A stretch of 64,000 bases of DNA from Microbacterium sp. SSM24 (GCF_025989145.1 NZ_JAPDNQ010000001.1:1-64000), one strand, 5' to 3'; positions 50,345 through 61,586 are shown, numbered from the stretch's first letter. Translations and numbers: made by a program. Notes: generated by a model from the sequence alone, not told the origin.

Positions 50345-51334
50345 TCAGAGCCACTTCGAGGTCAGATGCTCCGATGAGATGCGTCGCAGGGTGCCCGAGG
50401 CGCCTCGCAGCACGACGCTCTCGGTGTACAGGTGGTCGCCCTCGCGGCGCACACCGGCGACGAGCTGACCGTCGGTGACGCCCGTGGCGACGAAGATCGT
50501 GTTGCTTCCCTTGACGAGGTCGTCGGCTTCGTAGACGTGGTCGTCGAGCTTCAGTCCGGCGTCGATGCCCCGCTGCTTCTCGTCGTCGTCGCGCGGCCAC
50601 AGCCGGCCCTGGATGTGTCCGCCGAGCGCCTTGATCGCGCATGCGGTCACGATGCCTTCCGGGCTGCCGCCGACGCCGACGCACATATCGGTGCGAGCGT
50701 TGTGGCGCGCGGCGTTGATGCCGCCGGCCACATCGCCGTCGCTCATGAGACGGGTGCCCGCACCGGCAGCACGGATCTCCTCGATGAGCTCGTCGTGACG
50801 CGGCCGGTGCAGCACCGAGACGACGATCTCGTCGACCGGCTTGCCCAGCGACTTCGCGAGGCGGCGGATGTTCTCGCCGATCGGGAGGCGGATGTCGACG
50901 ACGCCGACGCCTGCGGGGCCGGTGACGAGCTTGTCCATGTAGAACACGGTCGAGGCGTCGAGCATCGTCCCGTGGTCGGACACGGCGATGACGGAGAGGG
51001 CGTTGTTGCGACCGGCGGCGGTGAGCGACGTGCCGTCGATCGGGTCGACGGCCACATCGCAGCGCGGTCCGCGGCCGCTGCCGACCCGTTCGCCGTTGAA
51101 GAGCATCGGCGCTTCGTCCTTCTCGCCCTCGCCGATGACGATCGTGCCGTCGAAGTCGACGGTGGTGAAGAACGCGCGCATCGCATCGACCGCGGCGCCG
51201 TCGGCATCCTCCTTCGCCCCACGACCGATGAACGGCACCGCCCGGATCGCGGCCGCCTCCGTCGCGCGGACCAGCTCGAGTGCGAGGTTCCGGTCGGGAT
51301 GCAGGGGGCTCATATCGGCCGTCAGACTCACCAT
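50345..51334 (-). CDS. glpX: Class II fructose-1,6-bisphosphatase
   Basis: Gluconeogenic enzyme of 329 residues. It has the GlpX signatures FIGRGAKEDADGAAVDAM, VIGEGEKDEAPMLF and VDPIDGTSLTAAGRNNALSV, with the Asp/Glu residues that bind metal and substrate. GlpX is the sole FBPase in most actinomycetes. ATG 51334 is taken because TAGGCT lies six bases before it on the minus strand; ATG 51313 is the alternative. It diverges from fba, the aldolase that makes and splits the same metabolite. Confidence 0.95.
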   Translation of the reverse strand: MVSLTADMSPLHPDRNLALELVRATEAAAIRAVPFIGRGAKEDADGAAVDAMRAFFTTVDFDGTIVIGEGEKDEAPMLFNGERVGSGRGPRCDVAVDPIDGTSLTAAGRNNALSVIAVSDHGTMLDASTVFYMDKLVTGPAGVGVVDIRLPIGENIRRLAKSLGKPVDEIVVSVLHRPRHDELIEEIRAAGAGTRLMSDGDVAGGINAARHNARTDMCVGVGGSPEGIVTACAIKALGGHIQGRLWPRDDDEKQRGIDAGLKLDDHVYEADDLVKGSNTIFVATGVTDGQLVAGVRREGDHLYTESVVLRGASGTLRRISSEHLTSKWL

Positions 51335-51340
51335 GTCGCC

Positions 51341-51346
51341 AGCCTA
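51341..51346 (-). promoter_or_regulatory. -10 element of glpX (leaderless)
   Basis: TAGGCT on the minus strand, six bases before ATG 51334, with no ribosome site between. Confidence 0.45.
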
Positions 51347-51460
51347 GCCAGCACCCGGTACGAATTGGGGCAAGTTCCGAGCCGCGACCGTCGAAGGAAT
51401 TGTGTTTCTTTCACCAGGGGCAGAACCACCCCACGTCTCCCTCGGGCCGGACCGAGGCAT

Positions 51461-51490
51461 CCGTCATCGCCGACAGCACGACGCTAAAGT
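51461..51490 (+). promoter_or_regulatory. Candidate fba promoter
   Basis: CCGTCA (51461-51466), an 18-base spacer and TAAAGT (51485-51490), 34 bases before the aldolase ATG. The -10 is good, the -35 weak. AAGGAGC ahead of ATG 51524 serves as ribosome site. Confidence 0.4.
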
Positions 51491-51523
51491 CGAGGGAAGC
51501 CCCCTCACGACCAAGGAGCACTC

Positions 51524-52555
<1,032 letters not shown>

Positions 52556-52579
52556 CGCGCCTTCGAGCAGCAGAGCACC

Positions 52580-52624
52580 GGATGCCCCGGTCCGGCCCCT
52601 TCGGGGGCTCGGGCCGGGGCATCC
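52580..52624 (+). terminator. Terminator after fba
   Basis: An 11-bp outer stem (52580-52590 with 52614-52624) continues into an inner GC stem closed by a TTCG loop. It is the strongest terminator in the window and contains both forms of the GGATGCC/GGCATCC heptamer. Confidence 0.8.
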
Positions 52625-52689
52625 GCGGTGACGGGGCGGCCCATTGGGTCGCGTCCGCCGGGGCGACGTGCGATCCCGAGGGCCCAGAA

Positions 52690-53400
52690 TCAGTCGGCGC
52701 CGGTCACATCCGCCCTCATGAGCACCTTGCCCGAGCTCACGGATCGGATCTCGACCGACGCGATCTGGTCGGGACTGAGAGCGGTGCCCGCACTCAGTCG
52801 TGCCGTGGCGCCGGGGAGCGCCTGCCAGCTCGATACTTCGCTCGTCGTGCCGTCGACGGCGGTGACGACCAGCGCGTAGGGCCAGCCCTCGCTCCCCTCG
52901 GCGCCGGTGTCGCCGTAGCTGCACACCATGTCGATGCGCGTGCCCCATGCGACGTCGGTGAGCTCCACCGTCGCGGTCACCGGCACGTCGGCCAGCGGCT
53001 CGAGCGCGATCACCTGCGCAGGCGTCGGCGGCACGATCGAGGTCGTCACGACGAGCACGACGGCCACGATCACCGCGGCGGCGGCGGTCAGTCCACCGAT
53101 CCACCAGCCACGACGACGACGGGCCTGTCGCGTGCCGATCTCGATGACGCGTGCGCGGGCCGCGGCATCCGGCTCCTCCCGGACGACGACCGCCACCGGC
53201 GCGGACGCGAGCATGGACTCGGCGCGCTCGAGCGCGACGCGCGACAGCAGGCCGATCGTCGGCGCGACGTCCGCGATCGCCGCACGGCAGAGATCGCACT
53301 GCTCGAGATGCGACTCGAACGCTCGTCGATCGGCGGGACTCAGCGCCCCGAGGACGTAGGCGGCATCCCATTCCGCGAACGGGGCGTGCTCGGCGTTCAT
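52690..53400 (-). CDS. Zinc-finger anti-sigma factor (RskA/RslA type)
   Basis: Membrane anti-sigma factor of 236 residues. The cytosolic N-terminus (about residues 1-90) has the ZAS motif with His and two Cys in ESHLEQCDLC; a single membrane helix lies at about 98-121, and the exterior C-terminus is the anti-sigma-K type domain (ALVVTAVDGTTSEVSSWQAL). It should hold the adjacent ECF sigma factor and release it on redox or proteolytic signals. ATG 53400 overlaps the sigma gene stop by four bases. Confidence 0.9.
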   Translation of the reverse strand: MNAEHAPFAEWDAAYVLGALSPADRRAFESHLEQCDLCRAAIADVAPTIGLLSRVALERAESMLASAPVAVVVREEPDAAARARVIEIGTRQARRRRGWWIGGLTAAAAVIVAVVLVVTTSIVPPTPAQVIALEPLADVPVTATVELTDVAWGTRIDMVCSYGDTGAEGSEGWPYALVVTAVDGTTSEVSSWQALPGATARLSAGTALSPDQIASVEIRSVSSGKVLMRADVTGAD

Positions 53401-53903
53401 CGCGTCACCCCCTTCTCCTGTAGTGCGAGGCGCAGCGCCCGCAGTCCGTAGTGGAGGCGCGACTTGACAGTGCCCTCCGGAATCTCGAGTTCGGCAGCCA
53501 TCTCGGCCACCGTGAGCGCGCGGAAGTACGCGCGGATGACGACCGCGCGGTGCTCGGCCGAGAGTGCTGCGAGAGCCTCCTCGATGAGGATCGTCTCGAA
53601 GAGGGCCTCGGTCGCGTCGGCGTGGACCCGCTCGGGCACGTCGTCGACCACGATCTCGCGCCGTCGACGCGCGCTGCGCACGTCATCGATCACGAGGTGC
53701 CGCGCGACCGTGAACATCCAGGACCTGGTCGACGCCGGCTCCTGCGCGAGGATGCGCGGAGTGCGCCAGGCTCGCAGGAGCGTCTCCTGCACGACGTCAT
53801 CGGCGCCTGCGCGATCCCCGGTGAGGTGCACGACGTAGCGCCAGACCGGTCCCGCGTGCGCGTCGTAGAGCGCCGCGAGTCGCGCCGCGTCGTCGGCCGT
53901 CAT
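53397..53903 (-). CDS. ECF sigma factor (SigK/SigL-like)
   Basis: Group 4 sigma-70 factor of 168 residues. Region 2 (about 10-80) contains VWRYVVHLTGDRAGADDVVQ and RSWMFTVARHLVIDDVRSAR; region 4 (about 110-160) contains LSAEHRAVVIRAYFRALTVA and the helix-turn-helix MAAELEIPEGTVKSRLHYGL. ATG 53903 has GGGAGGT at the right spacing; a GTG two codons upstream collides with that site. Pairing with a ZAS/RskA anti-sigma factor fits the SigL-RslA or SigK-RskA modules of mycobacteria. Confidence 0.9.
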   Translation of the reverse strand: MTADDAARLAALYDAHAGPVWRYVVHLTGDRAGADDVVQETLLRAWRTPRILAQEPASTRSWMFTVARHLVIDDVRSARRRREIVVDDVPERVHADATEALFETILIEEALAALSAEHRAVVIRAYFRALTVAEMAAELEIPEGTVKSRLHYGLRALRLALQEKGVTR

Positions 53904-53985
53904 GTCCACCTCCCGCAGGAGACACGAGGACCGGCATCCGGGGGTTCATCCGCGGGCGAGGCCCTCGCTTCCCCCGAGTATGGGG

Positions 53986-54546
53986 CTAGCGGATGCTGCT
54001 CACCAGCGCATCCCACACCGCGGGATCGTTCATGATGGGCACGAGCACGAGCATCGCGGACGTGAAGGTGAAGACGACGCCGCCGAGGAGCGGGATCCAC
54101 CAGCTGAGCCGGCCGCGCCGAAGGCTCATCCACGACACGGCCGCGGTCACGAGCCAGCCGACCGCGAGCACGATCGCGGCGGCGATGCCCCAGGGACGGC
54201 CGGCGGCAGGATCGGACAGCTCGGCGTCCACGCCGAGGATGCTGAACATCGTCTCGGCGTACGACGAGTAGTCGATCAGCGCCGAGAACGACGAGATCAC
54301 GTTGACGAGGCCATAGGCCAGCAGTGCGAAGGTGACGATGCGGTCGATCGGCCGCGACCGCGGAGTGCCCGGCTCCGCCGCTGCGCCGGCCTGCGGCGCC
54401 GGCGGCGCTGCGACCGGCTCGTCGGCCACGGGAGCGGGTTCGTACACCAGTCCGATGTCGGGCTGGGCGATCCGTGCCCGCTGCTCCTCGGGCGTCGCGT
54501 ACTCGCCGTACTGCGGACGCGGGCGCGGGTCGGGGGTGGCGGTCAT
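53986..54546 (-). CDS. Membrane protein, DUF6264-like
   Basis: A 186-residue protein: a Pro/Ala-rich cytosolic N-terminus ([20 protein letters not shown]) of about 70 residues, then four membrane helices (about 75-95, 113-132, 135-148, 152-174). The opening [18 protein letters not shown] is one I recall from Microbacteriaceae proteins labelled DUF6264. No function known. ATG 54546 overlaps the ispH stop (ATGA), so it is coupled to the isoprenoid gene. A gap of 82 bases separates it from the sigma gene downstream. Confidence 0.65.
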   Translation of the reverse strand: MTATPDPRPRPQYGEYATPEEQRARIAQPDIGLVYEPAPVADEPVAAPPAPQAGAAAEPGTPRSRPIDRIVTFALLAYGLVNVISSFSALIDYSSYAETMFSILGVDAELSDPAAGRPWGIAAAIVLAVGWLVTAAVSWMSLRRGRLSWWIPLLGGVVFTFTSAMLVLVPIMNDPAVWDALVSSIR

Positions 54547-55619
54547 GCCCGGCCCCGACCGCCGAGGGCGCGGTCGTCGCGCTTGCCCGCGGCATCCTGG
54601 CGCAGCTCCTTGGGGAGCGAGAACATGAGGTCCTCCTCGGCGGTGCGCACCTCTTCGACATCCCGGTAGCCGGCGCCGGCGAGATCGGACAGCACCTCTT
54701 CGACGAGCACCTCGGGCACCGACGCGCCGCTGGTGACGCCGACGGTCTCCACGCCGTCGAGCCACGCCTGGTCGATCTCGTCGGCGTAGTCGACGCGATA
54801 GGCGGCCTTCGCGCCGTATTCGAGCGCGACCTCCACCAGGCGCACGCTGTTGGACGAGTTCGCGGAGCCCACGACGATCACCAGATCGGCGTCTTTGGCG
54901 ACCTTCTTGATCGCGACCTGCCGGTTCTGCGTGGCGTAGCAGATGTCGTCCGACGGCGGATCCTGCAGCTGCGGGAACCGCACGCGCAGGCGTCGGACCG
55001 TCTCCATCGTCTCGTCGACCGACAGCGTCGTCTGCGACAGCCACACGACCTTCGACGGGTCGCGCACCTCGATGGTGTCGGCCTCGTCGGGAGAGTTCAC
55101 GACGGTGACATGATCGGGCGCCTCGCCCGCCGTGCCCTCGACCTCCTCATGCCCCTCGTGGCCGATGAGCAGGATCTCGAAGTCGTCGCGCGCGAACCGC
55201 ACCGCCTCGCGGTGCACCTTGGTGACGAGCGGGCAGGTCGCGTCGATGGCGCGCAGGCCGCGATCGGATGCCGCGTTCACCACCGCCGGAGACACGCCGT
55301 GCGCGCTGAAGACGACGTGCGCGCCCTCCGGAACCTCGTCGACCTCCTCGACGAAGATCGCGCCCTTGCTCTCCAGCTCGGTGACGACGTGGATGTTGTG
55401 GACGATCTGCTTGCGCACGTAGACCGGCGCGCCGAAGCGTTCGAGCGCCTTCTCGACGGCGATCACCGCACGGTCCACACCGGCGCAGTAGCCGCGCGGC
55501 GAGGCGAGGAGCACCCGCTTCTGTCCCTGGACAGGGATATCCTGGAGACGTTCACGCCGCCGCGGTACGCGCGGAACGGGCATGCTCACAGGTCGGTTCC
55601 CCACGGTGCTGCTGCTCAC
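54543..55619 (-). CDS. ispH: 4-hydroxy-3-methylbut-2-enyl diphosphate reductase
   Basis: Last enzyme of the MEP isoprenoid pathway, a 4Fe-4S reductase (358 residues) giving IPP and DMAPP. The three cluster cysteines lie in [28 protein letters not shown] and [22 protein letters not shown] [11 protein letters not shown]; the active Glu region is [17 protein letters not shown] 55619 is taken because TAGACT is six bases upstream; ATG 55583 is possible. It diverges from xseA, and dapC-linked ferredoxin FdxA is a conceivable electron donor. Confidence 0.94.
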   Translation of the reverse strand: MSSSTVGNRPVSMPVPRVPRRRERLQDIPVQGQKRVLLASPRGYCAGVDRAVIAVEKALERFGAPVYVRKQIVHNIHVVTELESKGAIFVEEVDEVPEGAHVVFSAHGVSPAVVNAASDRGLRAIDATCPLVTKVHREAVRFARDDFEILLIGHEGHEEVEGTAGEAPDHVTVVNSPDEADTIEVRDPSKVVWLSQTTLSVDETMETVRRLRVRFPQLQDPPSDDICYATQNRQVAIKKVAKDADLVIVVGSANSSNSVRLVEVALEYGAKAAYRVDYADEIDQAWLDGVETVGVTSGASVPEVLVEEVLSDLAGAGYRDVEEVRTAEEDLMFSLPKELRQDAAGKRDDRALGGRGRA

Positions 55620-55625
55620 CCCACG

Positions 55626-55631
55626 AGTCTA
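55626..55631 (-). promoter_or_regulatory. -10 element of ispH (leaderless)
   Basis: TAGACT on the minus strand, six bases before GTG 55619; no ribosome site. Confidence 0.45.
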
Positions 55632-55688
55632 CGGGCGGCCGCTGTGCGCGGGCCGAGCGGCGACGACATCCGGTCGCGAGAGGACTTG

Positions 55689-57014
55689 ATGACGACCTTC
55701 CAGCCCGAGCAGGTGCCCGGCGAGGCTCCCCCGGCCGATTCCGTGCGTCCGAAGGACTCCACACCGCAGACGCCGACGTCGGTCTCCCGGCTCAACGAGA
55801 CCATCCGCGGGTTCATCCAGACGTGGGGCTCGGTGTGGGTCGAGGGAGAGATCACCTCGTGGAACGTGCGCGGCGGCAATGTCTTCGGACGCCTCAAGGA
55901 CAATGTCACCGACTCCACCATCGCGTTCCGCATCTGGTCGTCCACACGCGAACGCCTGCCGGCCGACCTCAAGGTGGGCGATCACGTCGTCGCCTGCGTG
56001 AAGGCCGACTTCTTCGTCAAGACCGGTGATTTCAGCTTCGGCGTCTCCGCGATGCGCCACGTCGGCCTCGGCGACCAGCTCGAGAAGCTCGAGCGCCTCC
56101 GTGCACAGCTGCGCGCGGAGGGTCTGTTCGATCCGGCGCGCAAGCGGCCGCTGCCCTTCCTGCCGCACACGATCGGGCTCATCACCGGTGAGAACTCCGA
56201 TGCCGAGAAGGACGTCCACCGCAACGCCGAGCTGCGCTGGCCGCAGGTGCGGTTCCGCACCAAGTACGCGGCCGTGCAAGGCGAGCGCTGCGTGCCCGAG
56301 ACCATCGCCGCCCTCAAGGCCCTCGACGCGGCGCCCGACGTCGACGTCATCATCATCGCGCGCGGCGGCGGCGACCCGCAGACCCTCCTCGGCTTCAGCG
56401 ACGAGCGACTCGTGAGAGCCGTCGCCGTGGCATCCACTCCCGTGGTCAGCGCGATCGGCCACGAGAACGATCACCCCCTGCTCGACGACGTCGCCGATCT
56501 GCGCGCCTCGACCCCGACCGACGCCGCGAAGCGCGTCGTTCCGGATGTCGCGGAGCAGCGCGCCCTGATCGCTCAGCTGCGCGCGCGTCTCACGGGTCGC
56601 CTGACCCAGCGGGTCGGCCACGACATCGCCCAGCTCGAACAGCTGCGCTCACGCCCCGCGCTGCGTGCGCCGGAGTCCATGCTGACCGCGCGGTCGCACG
56701 AGGTCGAGCTGCTCGTCGGCCGCGGGCGCGCCCGCGTGGATCGGAGCCTCGACGCCCAGGTTCAGCGCACCGCCGAGCTGCGTGCGACACTGCGCGCCCT
56801 GTCGCCCGCCTCGACGCTGGCTCGGGGGTACGCGATCGCCCACCTCTCGGACGGGGTCATCGTGCGCGATGCGGCGCAGGCACCGGCATCCGTCGCCGTC
56901 GTCGTCACCGTCGGACGTGGTTCGTTCGCGGCGCGCTCCGACGGCGAGATCGCCGAGACGGCGCCCTCCCCCGCTGCCGGCGACCCCGACAGCGGCACGG
57001 CCACGCCGATCTAG
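55689..57014 (+). CDS. xseA: Exodeoxyribonuclease VII large subunit
   Basis: Catalytic subunit of exonuclease VII, which cuts single-stranded DNA from both ends into oligonucleotides. The 441-residue product has an N-terminal OB fold (WGSVWVEGEITSWNVRGGNV), the conserved core ALDAAPDVDVIIIARGGGDP with SAIGHENDHPLLDDVADLRA, and a helical C-terminus with LSPASTLARGYAI. GAGAGGA precedes ATG 55689. It is followed by xseB with nine bases between, and diverges from ispH. Confidence 0.95.
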   Translation: MTTFQPEQVPGEAPPADSVRPKDSTPQTPTSVSRLNETIRGFIQTWGSVWVEGEITSWNVRGGNVFGRLKDNVTDSTIAFRIWSSTRERLPADLKVGDHVVACVKADFFVKTGDFSFGVSAMRHVGLGDQLEKLERLRAQLRAEGLFDPARKRPLPFLPHTIGLITGENSDAEKDVHRNAELRWPQVRFRTKYAAVQGERCVPETIAALKALDAAPDVDVIIIARGGGDPQTLLGFSDERLVRAVAVASTPVVSAIGHENDHPLLDDVADLRASTPTDAAKRVVPDVAEQRALIAQLRARLTGRLTQRVGHDIAQLEQLRSRPALRAPESMLTARSHEVELLVGRGRARVDRSLDAQVQRTAELRATLRALSPASTLARGYAIAHLSDGVIVRDAAQAPASVAVVVTVGRGSFAARSDGEIAETAPSPAAGDPDSGTATPI

Positions 57015-57017
57015 GAT
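57012..57017 (+). promoter_or_regulatory. Possible internal -10 before xseB
   Basis: TAGGAT, six bases before ATG 57024, overlapping the xseA stop codon. It may give xseB its own leaderless transcript. Confidence 0.35.
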
Positions 57018-57023
57018 GGAAGC

Positions 57024-57266
57024 ATGACGGAGTCGAGCGGAACCGCGTCCGACGTCGCCACCCTCTCGTTCGAGCAGGCGCGCGACGAGCTCGTGCGTGT
57101 CGTCGCCGAGCTCGAGCAGGGCGCGCCGACGCTCGAGCACTCGCTCGCGCTCTGGGAGCGCGGCGAGGCACTGGCCGCACGCTGCGACGAATGGCTGCTC
57201 GGCGCCAAGCGACGGCTCGACGCCGCCCGTTCGACCGTGGAGTCGTCGGCCGCGGAGGGCGTGTGA
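57024..57266 (+). CDS. xseB: Exodeoxyribonuclease VII small subunit
   Basis: An 80-residue helical subunit that packs several to one XseA. The family core [20 protein letters not shown] and [20 protein letters not shown] is clear, followed by a short Ala/Ser tail. It overlaps the next gene by one base (TGATG). Length and position directly after xseA leave little doubt. Confidence 0.95.
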   Translation: MTESSGTASDVATLSFEQARDELVRVVAELEQGAPTLEHSLALWERGEALAARCDEWLLGAKRRLDAARSTVESSAAEGV

Positions 57267-57919
57267 TGGCGAAACCGCCTCCGATCGTCGCCGAGCTCGG
57301 GCGCGCCGAGACCCCCGACGAGACCGCGGCCCGCAAGGCGGAGTCCTCCCGCGTGCACCGGGCCAGCCAGAACACGCGCAACCTGGTCGCAGCCCTCATC
57401 GTGACCGTGGCCGTCGTGGTCGTCATCATCTTCGCGGTTCCGCGCGGCACACCCCCCGAGTCCGCGCCGATCGATGTCGCCGCCGTCGCGCAGAGCGTCG
57501 CCGCCGCAGAGGAGCGCCCGATCATCGCGCCCGATGCGCCGGATGCGTGGCGCGTGAACGTCGCCGCCGTGGAAGGCGACGGCCCGCGCGCCTGGACGCT
57601 CGTCTACGCGGACGAGACGTGGTTCCTGCGGGTTGCGCAGGGATTCGACGCCGATCCCGCGTGGCCGACCCGCATGCTGTCCGGAGCGAGCGTCGACGGC
57701 ACCGTCTCGATCGGCGGCATCGAGTGGGATCGCTACGACATCGCCGATCCCTCGCGTGCCGGCAACATCTCGGTGGCACTCGCCGCGCAGGCGGGTGCCG
57801 ACACCGTCCTGATCTACGGCAAGGCCGACCAGAAGACTCTCGAACAGGCGGCGGCCGCGGCCGCCCCCGAGGTCGAGCGACTGCGCGAGGCGAGCACAGC
57901 GACCGAGGAGGGCGAATGA
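57266..57919 (+). CDS. DUF4245 membrane-anchored protein
   Basis: A 217-residue protein with a cytosolic N-terminus of about 45 residues, a membrane helix (about 46-66, LVAALIVTVAVVVVIIFAVP) and an exported domain (WTLVYADETWFLRVAQGFDA, SIGGIEWDRYDI). This is the actinobacterial DUF4245 family of unknown function, commonly found next to xseAB and fumC or glpX. It starts one base inside xseB and its stop overlaps the carbonic anhydrase start, so it is part of a coupled chain. Confidence 0.83.
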   Translation: MAKPPPIVAELGRAETPDETAARKAESSRVHRASQNTRNLVAALIVTVAVVVVIIFAVPRGTPPESAPIDVAAVAQSVAAAEERPIIAPDAPDAWRVNVAAVEGDGPRAWTLVYADETWFLRVAQGFDADPAWPTRMLSGASVDGTVSIGGIEWDRYDIADPSRAGNISVALAAQAGADTVLIYGKADQKTLEQAAAAAAPEVERLREASTATEEGE

Positions 57920-58590
57920 GCGAGGACGGCACGGTGAGCGATCACCCGACTCCGCGGAGGGTGTGGCACGAGATGGCGCGGGGCAACGCCCGCTTCGTGA
58001 GCGGCGCACCCCGGCATCCGCGTCAGGACGTCGAGCGACGCCACGACCTCGCCGCCGGCCAGCGCCCTCGCGCCGCGCTGTTCGGCTGCTCCGACTCGCG
58101 CCTCGCGGCCGAGATCATCTTCGACAAGGGCCTCGGCGACCTCTTCGTGGTGCGCAACGCCGGGCAGGTCATCTCCGACTCGGTCGTCGGCAGCCTCGAG
58201 TACGCCGTCGCGGTTCTCGACGTTCCGCTGATCGTCGTGCTCGGCCACGACGAGTGCGGCGCCGTCAACGCGGCGATCGACAGCACGCGAGCGGATGCTC
58301 CCGCCCTGCCTCCGCACATCTGGCGCCAGATCGCGCCGATCGTTCCCGCAGTGCGCCGCGTCGTGCGCGCGGGCACCGTCGACGGCGTGCCGCCGATGAC
58401 GATCGACCACGAGCAGGTCGGACGCGAGCATCTGCGCGACACCGTGGGCGAGCTGCTGCATTCGTCCGAGCTGATCAGCGACGCCGTTGCCGAGGGCCGG
58501 CTCGCGATCGTGGGCGCCAACTACCGACTCGCCGAAGGAACCGCCGTCCCCGACATCATCGTCGGCGACGCCGGAGACGACGACGCCTGA
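57916..58590 (+). CDS. Beta-class carbonic anhydrase
   Basis: Zinc enzyme interconverting CO2 and bicarbonate, 224 residues. Zinc ligands and the Asp-Arg dyad are in [15 protein letters not shown], and the His and second Cys in [34 protein letters not shown] is the typical intervening strand. Bicarbonate could feed anaplerotic carboxylation alongside fumC. ATG 57916 overlaps the DUF4245 stop by four bases (ATGA). Confidence 0.93.
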   Translation: MSEDGTVSDHPTPRRVWHEMARGNARFVSGAPRHPRQDVERRHDLAAGQRPRAALFGCSDSRLAAEIIFDKGLGDLFVVRNAGQVISDSVVGSLEYAVAVLDVPLIVVLGHDECGAVNAAIDSTRADAPALPPHIWRQIAPIVPAVRRVVRAGTVDGVPPMTIDHEQVGREHLRDTVGELLHSSELISDAVAEGRLAIVGANYRLAEGTAVPDIIVGDAGDDDA

Positions 58591-58621
58591 ACACACTCGC
58601 CACCAACGGAGGAACGACGAA

Positions 58622-60016
58622 GTGACCGACATCGAGTACCGCATCGAGCACGACACGATGGGTGAAGTGCGCGTGCCCAAGGACGCCCTGTACGCCGCCC
58701 AGACGCAGCGCGCCGTCGAGAACTTCCCCATCTCGGGGGACCCGCTCGAACCCGCGCAGATCGTCGCGCTCGCGCGCATCAAGAAGGCCGCCGCCCTCGC
58801 CAACAAGGACCTCGGGACCCTGGACGGTGCGATCGCGGACGCGATCGCCCGCTCGGCCGATCGCATCATCGCAGGCGAGTTCGCCGATCAGTTCCCGATC
58901 GACGTCTACCAGACGGGCAGTGGCACCTCCTCGAACATGAACATGAACGAGGTGCTCGCGACGCTCGCGACGCAGGACCTCGGTCAGCCCGTGCACCCGA
59001 ACGACCACGTGAACGCGTCGCAGTCGTCGAACGACGTCTTCCCCACCTCGGTCCACATCGCGGTCACGCAGGAGCTCATCGACGACCTCATCCCCGCGCT
59101 CGACCACCTCGCCGTCGCCCTGGAGGCCAAGGCCGAGGCCTGGAAGACGGTGGTCAAGTCGGGACGCACCCACCTCATGGACGCGACGCCGGTGACCCTC
59201 GGCCAGGAGTTCGGCGGCTACGCCCGCCAGATGCGCCTGGGCATCGAGCGCGTGCAGGCGGTGCTCCCCCGCGTCGCCGAGGTGCCGCTGGGCGGCACGG
59301 CCGTCGGCACCGGCATCAACACGCCCCTCGGATTCCCGCAGAAGGTGATCGAGCTCATCGTGAGCGACACCGAGTTGCCGATCACCGAGGCCAAGGATCA
59401 CTTCGAGGCACAGGCCAACCGCGACGGGCTGGTCGAGGCATCCGGAGCCCTCCGCACCATCGCGGTGTCGCTGACGAAGATCAACAACGACATCCGCTGG
59501 ATGGGCTCGGGTCCGAACACCGGACTCGGCGAACTGCACATCCCCGACCTGCAGCCGGGATCGTCGATCATGCCCGGCAAGGTCAACCCCGTGGTCCCCG
59601 AGGCCACGCTCATGGTGTGCGCGCGTGTCATCGGCAACGACGCCACCGTCGCCTGGGCGGGGGCATCGGGCTCGTTCGAGCTCAACGTCGCGATCCCGGT
59701 GATGGGCACCGCCGTGCTGGAGTCCATCAGCCTGCTCGCGAACGCCGCACGCCTGCTCGCAGACAAGACGATCGACGGGCTCGAGGCGAATGTGGAGCGC
59801 GCCGCCGCGTACGCGGGCATGTCACCGTCGATCGTCACTCCGCTCAACAAGCTCATCGGATACGAAGCAGCGGCCAAGATCGCCAAGCATTCCGTCGCCA
59901 AGGGCGTCACCGTCCGTGAAGCCGTCATCGACCTCGGCTACGTCGAGCGAGGCGAGCTGACCCTCGAGCAGCTCGACGAGAAGCTCGACCTCCTGTCGAT
60001 GACCCACCCGGGCTGA
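58622..60016 (+). CDS. fumC: Class II fumarate hydratase
   Basis: TCA-cycle enzyme turning fumarate into malate, 464 residues, oxygen-stable and iron-free. It has [20 protein letters not shown] at the start, [20 protein letters not shown], the [14 protein letters not shown] segment, [17 protein letters not shown] with the catalytic His, and the superfamily signature [19 protein letters not shown] start follows GGAGGAA. It sits 31 bases after the carbonic anhydrase in the xseAB chain, a common actinobacterial order. Confidence 0.96.
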   Translation: MTDIEYRIEHDTMGEVRVPKDALYAAQTQRAVENFPISGDPLEPAQIVALARIKKAAALANKDLGTLDGAIADAIARSADRIIAGEFADQFPIDVYQTGSGTSSNMNMNEVLATLATQDLGQPVHPNDHVNASQSSNDVFPTSVHIAVTQELIDDLIPALDHLAVALEAKAEAWKTVVKSGRTHLMDATPVTLGQEFGGYARQMRLGIERVQAVLPRVAEVPLGGTAVGTGINTPLGFPQKVIELIVSDTELPITEAKDHFEAQANRDGLVEASGALRTIAVSLTKINNDIRWMGSGPNTGLGELHIPDLQPGSSIMPGKVNPVVPEATLMVCARVIGNDATVAWAGASGSFELNVAIPVMGTAVLESISLLANAARLLADKTIDGLEANVERAAAYAGMSPSIVTPLNKLIGYEAAAKIAKHSVAKGVTVREAVIDLGYVERGELTLEQLDEKLDLLSMTHPG

Positions 60017-60050
60017 ACGTCCGCCCGTGTCGCCGAAGGCCGCGTCGCGG

Positions 60051-60056
60051 GATAAT
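60051..60056 (+). promoter_or_regulatory. -10 element of the histidine kinase gene (leaderless)
   Basis: GATAAT, six bases before GTG 60063; the only near-consensus -10 in the 46-base gap after fumC. Confidence 0.45.
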
Positions 60057-60062
60057 CGCAGG

Positions 60063-61586
60063 GTGGCCCGCTCACCCCGGCTGATTCCAGCGCGCGTCAG
60101 GATCCTCGCAGCGATCCTCGCTGTGGCGTGCGTCGGACTGGCGATCGTCGGCAGCGTCACTTTCCTCGTGCAGCGCGAACGCGTCATCCAGGAAGTCGAC
60201 CATCGCCTGCGGGCGCAGATCGACGGGCTGCGCACGTTCGCCGACCCGACCGGATCGGAGACCTCCGGCGGCACGGCCGACCCCGCGGACGGCGCGACCA
60301 CTGCGAGCGAGGTCGTCGACGTCCGCGACTTCGACACGCTGGACGACTTCCTCCGGGCAGCGATCGCGACCTTCGTGCCTGCGCGCAACGAAGGCGCCGT
60401 GGCCGTCATCGACGGCGAGCCTCGCTTCCGTCCGGGCACGCTGTCGGGCTTCGACATCTCGGAGAACGCCACGCTCATCGCGCGCGCGGTCGACGAGACC
60501 GCCGGCGGCGAGACGACGCGCGGAACCGCCACCACCGAGGAGGGGTCGCTCCGCTACATCGCGGTGCCGGTCTCGATGGCGGACGACGATCGAGAGGGTC
60601 TCTACATCCGCGCCGTGGACATGGGCGCCGAACTCGAGCCGGTCACCGCGGCGATGGCGACCTACATGATCGCCGCCATTGCCGTGCTGGCCGCGATCGG
60701 CGTCGTGGGCTGGTTCGTGACCGGGCGCCTGCTCTCCCCCATCCGGCACATGCGCGAGACGGCCGATGCGATCACCATCACCGACATGTCACCGCGCCTG
60801 TCGACCTCGGGGAACGACGACATCTCCGATCTCTCCCGCACGGTCAACTCCATGCTCGACCGCATCGAGGGATCGGTCGACGTGCAGCGCCAACTGCTCG
60901 ACGACGTGCGACATGAGCTCAAGACGCCCATCACGATCGTGCGCGGGCATCTCGAACTGATGGACCCCGGCGACGCGGGCGACGTGGAGACGGCTCGCGA
61001 GATCGGCATCGCCGAGCTCGACCGGCTCGCACGCCTGGTCGAGGACATCGATCTGCTCGCGGCCGCCGAGGGAGACTCGTACCTCATCGGCGATGTCGAC
61101 GTGGCGGCGCTCACGGCCCGGGTCGGCGAGCTCGTGGCGGTCATCCCCGGACACACCTGGACGGTCGTCGAGACGGCCACCGGACTCACCCGCGGCGATC
61201 CCGATCGGCTTCTCCAGGCCTGGCTGCAACTGGCCGACAACGCCGCCAAGTACACGCCCGAGGGCTCTGCCATCGAGATCGGCAGCGAGATCGAGGCCGA
61301 CGGCGCCCGTCTGTGGGTCCGGGACCACGGTCCCGGCATCCCCCCGGCGTCCCGCCATCGGATCTTCCGGCGCTTCGATCGCGCATCGGGCAAGCGGTCG
61401 GTCGGCGGGTCCGGACTGGGCCTGGCGATCGTCGATGCCATCATGAAGGGGCACTCGGGAACCTGCGTCGTCACCGACACCCCGGGCGGCGGCGCCACCT
61501 TCACGATCCATCTGCCCGCCACGGCAGCCGAGCTGCCCGCTCCGGTCCGAGCGGGCGACGTCCTTCAGCGGGAGACATCGTCATGA
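60063..61586 (+). CDS. Two-component sensor histidine kinase
   Basis: A 507-residue sensor. TM1 (about 12-36) and TM2 (about 200-222) flank an exterior domain of about 165 residues without a known fold; a HAMP domain follows (TGRLLSPIRHMRETADAITI). The H box is DDVRHELKTPITIVRGHLEL, the N box LQLADNAAKYTP, and the G boxes RDHGPGIPP and GSGLGLAIVDAI. GTG 60063 is preferred over a start at 60027 because GATAAT lies six bases upstream. The stop overlaps the regulator gene (ATGA). The stimulus is unknown. Confidence 0.9.
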   Translation: MARSPRLIPARVRILAAILAVACVGLAIVGSVTFLVQRERVIQEVDHRLRAQIDGLRTFADPTGSETSGGTADPADGATTASEVVDVRDFDTLDDFLRAAIATFVPARNEGAVAVIDGEPRFRPGTLSGFDISENATLIARAVDETAGGETTRGTATTEEGSLRYIAVPVSMADDDREGLYIRAVDMGAELEPVTAAMATYMIAAIAVLAAIGVVGWFVTGRLLSPIRHMRETADAITITDMSPRLSTSGNDDISDLSRTVNSMLDRIEGSVDVQRQLLDDVRHELKTPITIVRGHLELMDPGDAGDVETAREIGIAELDRLARLVEDIDLLAAAEGDSYLIGDVDVAALTARVGELVAVIPGHTWTVVETATGLTRGDPDRLLQAWLQLADNAAKYTPEGSAIEIGSEIEADGARLWVRDHGPGIPPASRHRIFRRFDRASGKRSVGGSGLGLAIVDAIMKGHSGTCVVTDTPGGGATFTIHLPATAAELPAPVRAGDVLQRETSS